Shown here one piece after another: positions 19,783-28,178 of a stretch of DNA of 64,000 bases (positions within the stretch are counted from its first letter, which is position 1; each line of letters opens with the position of its first letter). Location: NCBI GenBank assembly GCA_943787785.1, contig CALSNT010000003.1, forward strand, positions 186,001 to 250,000, read 5' to 3'. A model generated the notes under the pieces. It did no database searches. It was not told the DNA's origin and was given only the letters and a program-made list of their open reading frames with translations. Both the position numbers and the translations under genes were made by a program. Origin of the DNA: an uncultured Paracoccaceae bacterium. GTDB taxonomy: Bacteria > Pseudomonadota > Alphaproteobacteria > Rhodobacterales > Rhodobacteraceae.

Positions 19783-19884
19783 CCCTTACCCCCAACAAAT
19801 CCACCATTTTACCCCCATGAATCTTCGCCCAACACGTATTTTTCCGTTGCGCAACTCACCCAACCCGACGCAACCTCATCACAT

Positions 19885-20290
19885 CGCCGCGGTTCTCTGA
19901 ACCAAAGCGAACGCGAAAGCCCCTCGGGGGGGAAGCAGGGATGGAACGGGTCTTCGGGCACGGCTTCAGATCGGTGGAACCAACGGGGAAGCAAGCCAGA
20001 TCGGATCGGCCCTTCGGGGCAGGTAAGGACCGGGCGGTTTCATCAGGTCGATCGCGGGTCATGCTAGGGCTTCGGTCCGGGTTATGATCGGTCAACGGGG
20101 TCGCAAGACAAACCGGGGCCAGCCACAGACGGGCGCAAGTTCGGATGTGGTGGCGGGGGTTCTTCGGGATCATCGCTGATGAGATGGGGCACCCCGCAAG
20201 GGGCAGCCGATTTCAGGAAGGCGTCAGGTGGGTCGCAAGACCTAAAGCGAGGACCGCGTCTGAGCACCTGACGTCTTTTCCTGTTTTTGC
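19885..20290 (+). ncRNA. Candidate structured non-coding RNA (unassigned)
   Basis: No convincing ORF, but a dense series of small stems closed by stable tetraloops. GCCC-TTCG-GGGC is at 20009-20020, GGGC-TTCG-GTCC at 20067-20078 and GTC-GCAA-GAC at 20100-20109. GGTTC-TTCG-GGATC is at 20158-20171, CCCC-GCAA-GGGG at 20192-20203 and GGTC-GCAA-GACC at 20231-20242. An opening GGTTC-TCT-GAACC is at 19891-19903. The last hairpin sits inside a perfect 9-bp stem, CGTCAGGTG (20222-20230) with CACCTGACG (20265-20273), followed by TCTTTTCCTGTTTTT, like an intrinsic terminator on the plus strand. I looked for RNase P, tmRNA and SRP signatures and found none. The boundaries are approximate. Confidence 0.5.
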
Positions 20291-20350
20291 ACCAGCCATA
20301 CACCTGCCATACGTTTTGCCGACGCTTTGCATACGCAAAGCCGACCCAAA

Positions 20351-20396
20351 AAATTGGAAAGACCCGGACGTTTTCACGCCCGGGCCGTCGTCAGGT
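20351..20396. other. Hairpin in otherwise gene-free 20291-20646
   Basis: CCCGGACG and the downstream CGCCCGGG can pair around a TTTTCA loop. The remainder of this 350-bp gap shows no gene I would support; it probably carries the promoter of the 66-aa gene at 20647. Confidence 0.3.
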
Positions 20397-20646
20397 TGCG
20401 AATGCATTACCGCGTCTATGCACCTGCGTTGCGCATAGCCCACCAAACCCGCCAAATCAACTACATCTGGTGTCGAATACTTGCACACCTGCAACATTTT
20501 TGCACCGCCGCAAGATGTCGGCGCTGGCCCCGGTGCCGCGGCCTCACCATCCATAAAGTGACCCTTCGAGTGCCCGCGCAGGGCCGCACTCCGGCCCGAT
20601 TTCTCGCTTAACCCGGTGTAAGGAAATCATCTAAGGGTCTATTCCA

Positions 20647-20847
20647 ATGAACAAAATTGTCCTCTTCGCAGTCCTGGCCGTCGGTGGCTACGTCCTGGCC
20701 AGCGGCGACTTCATCGGCGGCAAAAAGTCATCGTCGTTCCAGATGTCCTCGCAGAAATCATCCAAAGGCGGCCTGTCCGGCTTCGCCCAATCGTCCGGAG
20801 CAGCAATCGGCGGAACCGTCGAAGCATCCAGCAAACTGAGCAACTAA
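20647..20847 (+). CDS. Small Ser/Gly-rich exported peptide, 66 aa
   Basis: A hydrophobic N-terminus (NKIVLFAVLAVGGYVLASG) is followed by a low-complexity tail rich in Ser, Lys and Gly (SSSFQMSSQKSSKGG...). AAGGG lies about 9 nt upstream of the ATG. Codon use is strongly biased to C/G third positions, which supports real translation. The function is unknown. It is the first gene downstream of the candidate structured RNA. Confidence 0.62.
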   Translation: MNKIVLFAVLAVGGYVLASGDFIGGKKSSSFQMSSQKSSKGGLSGFAQSSGAAIGGTVEASSKLSN

Positions 20848-20861
20848 AACGCTGTAAACGC

Positions 20862-21122
20862 TCAGCTTTGTGGCGTTTCGAGGTGCGCAGCGCATTCCGC
20901 GCTGCCGCTCCAGTCGCAACACGACAGCGCCGTCGGCGCGTCCCGCTCGGCCGCCGCCAGCGCCATCAGCTCGGCCACCGTCAGCGTAGTTGCATAAATC
21001 ATTTCAATGACTTGGGTCTGCCGCGGCGCGTCCTGCGCCATAACGGCCAGCGGCACGGCAGCCGCTATCAATCCCGGAATGGCGAGGAGGACAATCAGAC
21101 GTATCTTCACCAGCGGCATCAT
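20862..21122 (-). CDS. Small secreted protein, 86 aa
   Basis: The signal peptide PLVKIRLIVLLAIPGLIAAAV has a likely cleavage in AVMAQDA. The mature part is short, with a Cys-rich end (SCCDWSGSAECAAHL). The start is one of two adjacent ATGs at 21122 and 21119. The family is unknown. It is followed upstream on the same strand by the entericidin gene. Confidence 0.55.
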   Translation of the reverse strand: MMPLVKIRLIVLLAIPGLIAAAVPLAVMAQDAPRQTQVIEMIYATTLTVAELMALAAAERDAPTALSCCDWSGSAECAAHLETPQS

Positions 21123-21148
21123 GGCCACACCGGGGTTTTATCGTTCAA

Positions 21149-21268
21149 TTACAGCATGCTATCAATAGCACGGCCGCCTTCCTGAAGGTCCCGCTCGATC
21201 CCCTTCGCGGTTTCCTCACAAGCCGCAAGAGCAAACAATGCGGCAACAAACGCGACGATACGAACCAT
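21149..21268 (-). CDS. Entericidin A/B family lipoprotein, 39 aa
   Basis: A very short membrane lipoprotein. The translation opens MVRIVAFVAALFALAACEET: a signal sequence with lipobox LAAC, so Cys17 is the lipidated residue. It continues AKGIERDLQEGGRAIDSML, matching the EcnA/EcnB pattern (TAKGIG-D-...-G-AI). A strong AGGAGAT lies 6 nt upstream of the ATG. In enteric bacteria entericidins act as an antidote/toxin pair in stationary phase; only one member is seen here. Confidence 0.85.
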   Translation of the reverse strand: MVRIVAFVAALFALAACEETAKGIERDLQEGGRAIDSML

Positions 21269-21374
21269 GGTGATCTCCTGTTAATGCAGCGATGCGGATA
21301 GTATAGGGCAGCGATTTCGGAGCCGACCAGCATTAATTCGGCGCGCGCAACACAGCGTTTGAGATTGGCGGTTT

Positions 21375-22139
21375 TCAGCCGTCCAGAAATGCCGCAATGG
21401 CCGCCACGAATTCCCGCGGCTTCTCGGCATGAAGCCAGTGCCCCGCTCCGGGTATCTTCGCAAACTTCGCGTTTGGAAACAGGGTCTTGATGCGGGGGCG
21501 GTGGTCGCTCGACACATAGTCACTATCCGCGCCAGACAGCATCAGAGTTGGGCTGTCGAACGTCCCATCAACCTCTGGAAACCCCATAATCTCGGCCATG
21601 CTCTGCCCGAGCACCTCCAGGTTAAGACGCCATTTCGGTGGATCCGATTTCAGGTCCAGCGACTGCAGAAAAAACGAACGTAGGGCAGGGTCGTCGACGG
21701 TCTCTGCCAGCCGGATATCAGCATCGGATCGCCGTGTAACGCCCGCCAGATCTGTCGCCTGCATCGCGGTGACGTAGCGGATTTGGCTGTGCCCATAGGT
21801 CACGGGTGCGATGTCTGCGATGACCAGCCGACGGATCAGTTCGGGCTGCTTTGCCGCCAGCACCATCGAGGCTTTGCCGCCCATCGAGTGGCCCAGCAGG
21901 TCGACGGGGCTGCCGATATCCTCGATGACCTCCGCCAAATCAGCGGCCATATCATAATAGCTGTGCGTCGCCTCCCAGGGGTTTTCGCCGTGGTTGCGCA
22001 TGTCAACGGCCACCACCTGCCGATCTGTCGACAATCGCTTGGCCACCACGCCCCAGTTTCGCGCTGAGCCATAGAGGCCGTGGGCAATCAACAGGGGTAG
22101 GCGCTCGGTCGGATTGCCGTGAATGATCTTATTCAGCAT
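21375..22139 (-). CDS. Alpha/beta-fold hydrolase, YbfF-type esterase, 254 aa
   Basis: A cytoplasmic carboxylesterase or thioesterase-like enzyme. The oxyanion-hole segment is LIAHGLYGSARNWG, the nucleophile elbow DLLGHSMGGKASM carries Ser, the acid is probably Asp in LSGADSDYV and the base is His in PGAGHWLHAEKP. The length is normal. It lies 44 bp downstream of the DUF2244 gene on the same strand. Confidence 0.9.
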   Translation of the reverse strand: MLNKIIHGNPTERLPLLIAHGLYGSARNWGVVAKRLSTDRQVVAVDMRNHGENPWEATHSYYDMAADLAEVIEDIGSPVDLLGHSMGGKASMVLAAKQPELIRRLVIADIAPVTYGHSQIRYVTAMQATDLAGVTRRSDADIRLAETVDDPALRSFFLQSLDLKSDPPKWRLNLEVLGQSMAEIMGFPEVDGTFDSPTLMLSGADSDYVSSDHRPRIKTLFPNAKFAKIPGAGHWLHAEKPREFVAAIAAFLDG

Positions 22140-22182
22140 GCTGTTGGTTACCGCCGCCCGTCACCATTGACCAGACGCCCCA

Positions 22183-22728
22183 TCAGCCCAATCGACCGGG
22201 GACCTGCTGCAACGTCTCCTGCAATGCGCGGGCCAGTTCCTTGCGCTCCTCGGGGCTGAGGAACGCCCCAAGCTCAACCTCGCGCCCGGCGCCTTTGAGG
22301 GTCAAATAGCCGGGCACCGGTCCGCCGGTTTCATGGACCTGGACTCGTACCCAATAGGGGTTGGCGCACCAGATCTGGTCGGGCTGATGCGGGGCGCTGC
22401 GCACCAGCTCCACCTCGTCCTGCCACAGGCTCAGGACCTCGGCCAGCTGGCCATCGGCATAGTTGCGTTCCACTGCCTTCCAGACGCCAAAGACGGCCAG
22501 CGCCAGGAACGGCAGTAGACCCCACAGCGCAGTGGTTCCCAACAGACCGAACAGTGGCAGCGACAGCAGCAGGATGGTGATGACCAGGAAGGCCACAAAG
22601 CCACTGCGGGGCAGGGACCGGTGCGGCCATATCCGCAGAATGGCCAATGGGTCATCACCATCCGCACGTGAAAAAGCCCCGGTGGTTGCCGGGGCTTTGT
22701 CGAATTTCTTGTCCCAATGATAGGGCAT
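22183..22728 (-). CDS. DUF2244 domain protein, 181 aa
   Basis: A membrane protein with two adjacent helices (FVAFLVITILLLSLPLFGLLG and ALWGLLPFLALAVFGVWKAVE), followed by a soluble domain including VELVRSAPHQPDQIWCANPYW and REVELGAFLSPEERKELA, the DUF2244 pattern. It follows ctaD by 12 bp, an arrangement common in alphaproteobacteria, and may be linked to oxidase expression or assembly. No activity is known. Confidence 0.88.
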   Translation of the reverse strand: MPYHWDKKFDKAPATTGAFSRADGDDPLAILRIWPHRSLPRSGFVAFLVITILLLSLPLFGLLGTTALWGLLPFLALAVFGVWKAVERNYADGQLAEVLSLWQDEVELVRSAPHQPDQIWCANPYWVRVQVHETGGPVPGYLTLKGAGREVELGAFLSPEERKELARALQETLQQVPGRLG

Positions 22729-22740
22729 TGCCGCCCCGGT

Positions 22741-24415
22741 TCAGTGGTTGTGGGAATGATCCCACTCTTCCTGCTTGGGCAGAATCTCGAACGTGTGTTC
22801 CGGCGGCGGGCTTGGCAGGGTCCATTCCAGCGTATCGGCGTGTTCGTTCCAATAGTTGTTTTCGGTGATCCGCTTACCGGCGCGCACCGTGTAGATCATG
22901 ATCGCGAAGAACAGGATGAACGAGGCGAACGACAGGAACGCGCCATAGCTGGAAATCTTGTTCCAGTAGGCGAAGGCCTCAGGATAGTCGATGTAGCGGC
23001 GTGGCATGCCCTGACGGCCCAGGAAGTGCTGCGGAAAGAAGGTGATGTTCGCGCCGATGAACATCATCCAGAACTGGATTTTGCCTGCCCATTCCGGGTA
23101 CTGCCGGCCAGGACATCTTGCCGATCCAGTAGTAGAATCCGGCGAAGATCGCGAAGACGGCACCAAGGCTCATCACATAGTGGAAATGCGCGACCACGTA
23201 GTAGGTATCGTGGTAGGCGCGGTCGATGCCGGCTTGCGACAGGACAATGCCGGTCACCCCACCAAGGGTGAACAGGAAGATGAAACCCATGGCGAACAGC
23301 ATCGGCGTCTTGAACTCGACCGAGCCGCCCCACATCGTCGCGATCCAGCTGAAGATTTTCACGCCGGTGGGCACGGCAATCACCATGGTCGCCAGCATGA
23401 AATAGGACTGCTGCGTCAGGCTCATCCCCACCGTGTACATGTGGTGTGCCCACACGACGAAGCCCAAACCACCGATGCCGATCAGCGCCCAGACCATCGG
23501 CAAATAGCCGAACACCGGCTTGCGGGAGAACGTGGCAACCACGTGGCTGATGATACCGAAGCCGGGCAGGATAACGATGTAGACTTCCGGGTGGCCAAAG
23601 AACCACAGGATGTGCTGATAGAGGACCGGATCGCCGCCGCCTTCGGGCTGGAAGAACGTGGTGCCGAAATTCCGGTCGGTCAGCAGCATGGTGATCGCAC
23701 CCGCCAGAACGGGCAGGGACAGCAGGATCAGCCAGGCGGTGACAAAGATCGACCATGAAAACAGCGGCACTTTGAACAGGGTCATCCCCGGCGCCCGCAT
23801 GTTCAGGAAAGTGGTGATCATGTTAATCGCACCCAGAATAGACGACGCGCCCGAGACGTGAACCGCAAAGATCGCGAGGTCCATGGACCAGCCCTGTTCG
23901 CTGGTCGAAAGCGGCGGGTAAAGCACCCAGCCAACGCCCGAGCCTGCCTGCCCGTTACCGCCCGGTGACAGCACCGAAGCGATCGCCAGCGAGGTGCCTG
24001 CGACATACATCCAGAACGACAGGTTGTTCAGACGCGGGAATGCCATATCTGGCGCACCGATCTGCAAGGGCATGAAATAGTTGCCGAATCCGCCGAACAG
24101 GCCCGGAATGACCACAAAGAACATCATCAGGATGCCGTGACCGGTGATCAGAACGTTCCACAGGTGGCCGTTGGGTGTACAGACCTCATCCGAGGCAAAG
24201 AACCGCGCGCCTTCTAGGCACATGTGCTGGACACCCGGTTCCATCAGTTCGATCCGCATGTAGACGGTAAAGGCGACCGAGATGAACCCGGCGACCGCCG
24301 AGACCACCAGGTAGAGGATGCCGATATCCTTGTGGTTCGTCGACATGAACCAGCGCGTGAAGAAACTGCGCGTGTCGTGGTGACCGTCGTCGGCGTGTAG
24401 GGTTGCGTCGGCCAT
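22741..24415 (-). pseudogene. ctaD: Cytochrome c oxidase subunit I (ctaD), one-base frameshift as given
   Basis: The haem-copper catalytic subunit of the aa3 oxidase in the inner membrane. Family landmarks are [11 protein letters not shown], the Cu-B/heme ligand helix [17 protein letters not shown], and [15 protein letters not shown]. Helix X carries the paired His of [15 protein letters not shown]. The frame breaks after YYWIGKMS near 23113: one extra base (TCC T GGC) moves the rest, [14 protein letters not shown] to the C-terminal [11 protein letters not shown], into another frame. With that base removed the protein is 558 codons, the normal length. Because the gene is otherwise perfect, a base-calling error is as likely as mutation. 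Confidence 0.9.
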
Positions 24416-24593
24416 GGGAAGGCTCCTCAGCAGTTTGATGTCTGGCCTGCAAACGGATTGCGGGCGTGTTTAGAAGTGGTTTTAGTGTGCCTGACCGGGG
24501 CGGGCAATGGACCATCACGCCGCAGGGACGGAAAAAGTGTCGCGGGGTGGAGCACAATTGCCGCAGGTTTGATTTTCTGCGGCAATCATCATA

Positions 24594-25832
24594 GTGAACC
24601 GGCGGGCTGTGGTGTCAGCCGGATATGAATTCGCGGAGCAAAAACATTTGAATGCCGCGCCGCCAATAGTGCCTCAACCAGCCCATCACACAGCCGTTCG
24701 TGCGAACCGCGCAATCGCAAAGGTCGCACTGATTCTAGTGACGCTTAGCACGTTCCAGCGCATTTTGAGAGACGCTGATCTTGGCGGCGCAGGGTGGCGC
24801 CAGGGCGACTGGTTGATAAATTCTTCCGCTGGACCAGTCAGGCACGCCTGGTTTGGTGATGCCGTGTTGTTGTTTGCCGATCTGTTTAACGTCAATCCGG
24901 TCACAATTATCCTCGCCCTTCAGGCGGTCTTGGTGGCATTCGTCATGGCGGCATTCTGGATTGCCTTGCGTCGCACCGGGTGGTCCACTCCGTTGGTGCT
25001 GATCGCAATCAGCCCGGCGGCGCTGCTGTTCTGGTTCAATGATCCGATCGGCGCACTGCGAAAGGAGTTGCTCGTTTTTGCGGCCATGTCGGTCGTGCTG
25101 CTTGCGCCGCGTTCCAGACTGGCGCTTGCGTTCGCTGCTGCTGTGTTCGCAATAGGTGTCACTGCACACGAAGGCTTGGTGCTGTTTCTACCAGTATTTC
25201 TGGTGGCATTCTGGCTGATTTGGTCAAGCGGTGGTTCCGGCAGGGCGGCATTGGTTGCAGCGACTTTCTGTACACTGACGGCGCTTATTTCGTTGGTCTA
25301 TATGGCTATGCACAGCTATGTGGCCGATACATCTGCCATCTGTGACGCACTTGTTGAGCGCGGCGCCGGTGGCGGAATTTGTAGCGGCGCGATCGGCTAT
25401 CTGTCGAATACACTCGAGTTTGCCGTTGAGGGCCGTTCCACAACCTCTTGGAGCGAAATATGGCGGTTCCTCGGATGCAGCTTCTTGACGCTCATCACGT
25501 TTTCACTCGTCTGGCCGGATGCGCGTGTTCGGATCCGTGTTGGAATTGGGTTCATCTTTGCATTGTTGTTGTTTCTGCCACTGACCGTTGTTGCCAGCGA
25601 CTGGGGCCGGTGGCTGAACTATGCGGCCATGTCGGTCTTGTTTCTGCTTTTGCTGAAGGCCGGGTTGGACGGTCCGTCAAAGCGCACCAACGTGCCGCAC
25701 CGGTTGGTATTTTGGGGCGTGCTGCTTTTGAACGGTGTATGGGTCTTGCCGCATTCAGTCGAATTTGCCGGACCGGAGGCAATCTTGCCAGAACTGGCTG
25801 GTGATCTTTACCGGGCGTTCACGCGGGACTGA
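24594..25832 (+). CDS. Polytopic membrane protein, about 412 aa, unknown function
   Basis: About ten hydrophobic helices span the protein (for example VTIILALQAVLVAFVMAAFWI, LVLFLPVFLVAFWLIW and IGFIFALLLFLPLTVVAS), with periplasmic loops containing Cys pairs (ICDALVERGAGGGICSG). The layout resembles EpsG/Wzy-like or glycosyltransferase-associated membrane proteins, but no signature residue confirms this. The first start is GTG at 24594. A start inside the next 60 codons is also possible, since the first helix begins near residue 40. Confidence 0.6.
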   Translation: MNRRAVVSAGYEFAEQKHLNAAPPIVPQPAHHTAVRANRAIAKVALILVTLSTFQRILRDADLGGAGWRQGDWLINSSAGPVRHAWFGDAVLLFADLFNVNPVTIILALQAVLVAFVMAAFWIALRRTGWSTPLVLIAISPAALLFWFNDPIGALRKELLVFAAMSVVLLAPRSRLALAFAAAVFAIGVTAHEGLVLFLPVFLVAFWLIWSSGGSGRAALVAATFCTLTALISLVYMAMHSYVADTSAICDALVERGAGGGICSGAIGYLSNTLEFAVEGRSTTSWSEIWRFLGCSFLTLITFSLVWPDARVRIRVGIGFIFALLLFLPLTVVASDWGRWLNYAAMSVLFLLLLKAGLDGPSKRTNVPHRLVFWGVLLLNGVWVLPHSVEFAGPEAILPELAGDLYRAFTRD

Positions 25833-25859
25833 GCACACCCGACCATGATGCCTCGCCGA

Positions 25860-26498
25860 TCAGGCGATGAACGTTTTCCGTAACGCCAGATCCAGATCCG
25901 CCATCGTCACCGGCAGCCCCAGATCGACCAGGCTGGTCACTCCGTGGTCGCTGATGCCGCAGGGAATAATGCCAGCGTAGTGGCTCAGGTCAGGTTCGAC
26001 GTTGATCGAGATGCCGTGGAAACTGATCCATTTCCTCAGCCTGATGCCAATTGCCGCAATTTTGTCTTCGCGTGTTGTACCATCTGGCATAGGGGGTCTG
26101 TCGGGGCGCTTGACCCAAACGCCGACGCGTCCTTTCCGACGTTCTCCGGTGACACCGAATTCCGCCAGCGTGGCGATCACCCAATCTTCCAGCGAACAGA
26201 CGAACGCGCGCACATCGCGCCCCCGCGCAGCCACGTCCAGCATCACATAAGCGACCCGCTGACCCGGCCCGTGATAGGTGTATTGCCCTCCGCGCGCTGC
26301 CGCGTAGACGGGAAAACGGTCCGGATCCGTCAGGTCACCGAGTTTCGCACTGGTCCCGGCAGTAAAAATCGGCGGATGCTCGACCAGCCATATTGCTTCA
26401 TCCGCTGTTCCAGCGCGAATACCGGCTACTCGCGCCTCCATCCACGCAACTGCCTGATCATAGTCAACGGTTGTATCCGAGGTGATCCACTCTACCAT
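25860..26498 (-). CDS. lipB: Lipoyl(octanoyl) transferase, 212 aa
   Basis: Moves octanoyl from acyl-carrier protein to lipoyl domains of 2-oxoacid dehydrogenases and the glycine cleavage system. Family motifs are [20 protein letters not shown] and [20 protein letters not shown], followed by [14 protein letters not shown], which contains the catalytic Cys. The length is normal. It stands alone and is convergent with the membrane gene to its left. Confidence 0.96.
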   Translation of the reverse strand: MVEWITSDTTVDYDQAVAWMEARVAGIRAGTADEAIWLVEHPPIFTAGTSAKLGDLTDPDRFPVYAAARGGQYTYHGPGQRVAYVMLDVAARGRDVRAFVCSLEDWVIATLAEFGVTGERRKGRVGVWVKRPDRPPMPDGTTREDKIAAIGIRLRKWISFHGISINVEPDLSHYAGIIPCGISDHGVTSLVDLGLPVTMADLDLALRKTFIA

Positions 26499-26614
26499 TT
26501 CAAAGCCTTGTTGGCGCCTTCAGCGCGGCTTGTCCCACGGCTCGACCAGCCTGTCAAAATCCGCTTCACAAGCCAAATCGCCCACGCTATACGCGCCGCA
26601 CCCTGCCGGGGCTT

Positions 26615-26701
26615 GCGGTCGTGGCGGAATTGGTAGACGCGCAGCGTTGAGGTCGCTGTTCTGTAACAGGAGTGAGGGTTCGAGTCCCTCCGACCGCACC
26701 A
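26615..26701 (+). tRNA. tRNA-Leu (anticodon GAG)
   Basis: The acceptor stem GCGGTCG pairs with CGACCGC. The D-loop is GGAATTGGTAGACGC, the anticodon stem-loop CAGCG-TTGAGGT-CGCTG has anticodon GAG, and the T-arm AGGGTTCGAGTCCCT is preceded by the long variable arm of a type II tRNA. The 3' CCA is encoded. It reads CUC and CUU codons. Confidence 0.95.
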
Positions 26702-26823
26702 AGAAATCCAAAAATGGTAATTTGAAATCAATATATTACCTATTCTCGCGTTCGCTTGCTCCACCCCAGTATCCACCTCACTCTGACTTTTTTCGCCAGG
26801 AAGGGCCATACACTTTGCTCGGG

Positions 26824-26948
26824 TTAAACTTCGTCGGCCCGTCCAATTGACGGTTTGGGCACCGTGAAGCGATGGCGTGCACCGTTCGGACTGCCCGGAT
26901 TGCCTGACACAAAAGTTCCGTCGGGATTGCGGCCATCGGTAGTCGTGT
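26824..26948 (-). pseudogene. DUF5681-like fragment next to IS3 element
   Basis: The minus strand read away from the IS edge gives DGRNPDGTFVSGNPGSPNGA then RHRFTVPKPS and a stop. The GxF-x-GNPG-x-P-GA core is the N-terminal signature of DUF5681 proteins, which are often phage-linked. It has no start codon of its own and stops after about 40 residues, so it looks like a remnant left by the insertion. Confidence 0.45.
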
Positions 26949-27015
26949 TGGAGTAGCCCCCTGAAAGTGGTCCACCAACTGGGATAGATTTGTCCCGCAA
27001 ATTGGAGGATCGGCG

Positions 27016-27294
27016 ATGGCTGGGAAACGAGAGAAGCCGGAAGAGATTGTATCGAAGCTACGGCAAGTTGAAGTGCTGCAGGGACAGGGCGCGACGATAG
27101 CGGAGGCGGTGCGTCAGATCGGCGTGACGCAGCAGACGTTTTATCGATGGCGAAAGTTGTACGGCGGGATGGGGCGCGTTCAGCTCAAGAGGCTTAAGGA
27201 GCTTGAGAAGGAGAACCAGCGGCTCAGGCGTGCAGTATCAGACCTGACGCTGGACAAGCTGATCTTGACTGAGGCCGCACGGGGAAACTTCTAA
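27016..27294 (+). CDS. IS3-family transposase OrfA, 92 aa
   Basis: The DNA-binding subunit: the helix-turn-helix is IAEAVRQIGVTQQTFYRWRK, followed by a leucine-zipper-like stretch RLKELEKENQRLRRAVSDLT. It ends RGNF at a TAA; a -1 shift just before the stop (GGGGAAAC) enters the OrfB frame, the usual way such elements make the OrfAB fusion. Confidence 0.9.
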   Translation: MAGKREKPEEIVSKLRQVEVLQGQGATIAEAVRQIGVTQQTFYRWRKLYGGMGRVQLKRLKELEKENQRLRRAVSDLTLDKLILTEAARGNF

Positions 27295-27326
27295 GCCCTT
27301 CGCGTCGTCGCAAATGCATCGACCGT

Positions 27327-28142
27327 GTGCGGCAGGAGCTTGGCGTTTCCGAGCGCCGGGCCTGCCGCACACTTGGGCAGCATCGATCCACACAGCGCAA
27401 AGCTCCGCAAGGACGTGTCGACGAAAACCGGCTGACCGACGATATCATCGAGCTGGCAGATCAATATGGCCGCTACGGATATCGGATGGTCACAGGTTTG
27501 CTCAACAATGCGGGCTGGCACGTGAACCACAAGCGGGTCGAACGTATCTGGCGGCGCGAAGGGCTGAAGGTTCCTCAGAAGCAGAAGAAAAAGGGGCGGC
27601 TCTGGCTGAACGATGGGTCGTGCGTGCGTCTCAGACCAGAGCGCCCCAACCATGTCTGGTCCTATGACTTCGTCCAGGATCGCACCGCAGATGGGCAAGT
27701 CTATCGGACGCTCAACATCATTGATGAATACACCAGGGAGGCGTTGATGATCCGCGTTGATCGCAAGCTCAACTCGACGGACGTGCTGGACGCACTGACG
27801 GACCAGTTCATCCTGCGTGGCCCGCCGAAATACATAAGGTCGGACAATGGCCCGGAATTTATTGCTCAGAAAGTGCGGGACTGGATCGCCGCCGTGGGCG
27901 CGAAGACCGCTTACATTGAGCCAGGGTCACCTTGGGAAAACGGATACTGCGAAAGCTTCAACGCCAGGTTCCGCGATGAGTTGTTGAATGGCGAGCTATT
28001 TTACAGCCTCCGCGAAGCTCAAATCCTGATCGAACAATGGCGCGTTCACTACAACACCGTTAGGCCGCACAGCGCCTTGGGCTATCGGCCACCAGCACCA
28101 GAAAGTATCGTTCCAATGGACCAAAGGCCCACGATGCACTAA
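27327..28142 (+). CDS. IS3-family transposase OrfB, integrase catalytic subunit
   Basis: The RNase-H-fold catalytic part. The DDE residues lie in HVWSYDFVQDRTADG (first Asp), IRSDNGPEFIAQ (second Asp) and PWENGYCESFNARFRDE (Glu). The C-terminal RPHSALGYRPPAPE is typical. The frame is open upstream from about 27279, so as an OrfAB fusion it would begin GKLLSPSRRRKCIDRV; 27327 is the first independent start (GTG). Confidence 0.92.
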   Translation: MRQELGVSERRACRTLGQHRSTQRKAPQGRVDENRLTDDIIELADQYGRYGYRMVTGLLNNAGWHVNHKRVERIWRREGLKVPQKQKKKGRLWLNDGSCVRLRPERPNHVWSYDFVQDRTADGQVYRTLNIIDEYTREALMIRVDRKLNSTDVLDALTDQFILRGPPKYIRSDNGPEFIAQKVRDWIAAVGAKTAYIEPGSPWENGYCESFNARFRDELLNGELFYSLREAQILIEQWRVHYNTVRPHSALGYRPPAPESIVPMDQRPTMH

Positions 28143-28178
28143 CAATCAAACCGGACCACACGATGGGGGCACGCCAAT

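Larger units (their letters stand above)
26949..28176 (+). mobile_element. IS3-family insertion sequence (IS407-like), about 1228 bp
   Basis: The left end TGGAGTAGCCCCCTGAAAG and right end (reverse complement TGGCGTGCCCCCATCG) form imperfect inverted repeats, both containing GCCCCC and, further in, GTGGTCC. It holds orfA and orfB of an IS3 transposase. I see no matching target duplication, so one flank may have been deleted after insertion. The right edge lies within an ABC-transporter ATPase gene. Confidence 0.85.

Noticed and set aside
19885-20290. RNase P RNA, tmRNA or SRP RNA
   Set aside because: None of the conserved core motifs of these RNAs that I know could be found on either strand.
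19700-20300. Chromosomal replication origin
   Set aside because: Only one DnaA box, no AT-rich repeats, and none of the usual alphaproteobacterial origin neighbours.
20082-20303. Minus-strand 73-aa protein
   Set aside because: It is composed of the complement of the hairpin block, with improbable composition and no start signal.
23100-23125. Programmed frameshift in ctaD
   Set aside because: No slippery sequence or stimulatory structure is evident, and ctaD is not known to use one.
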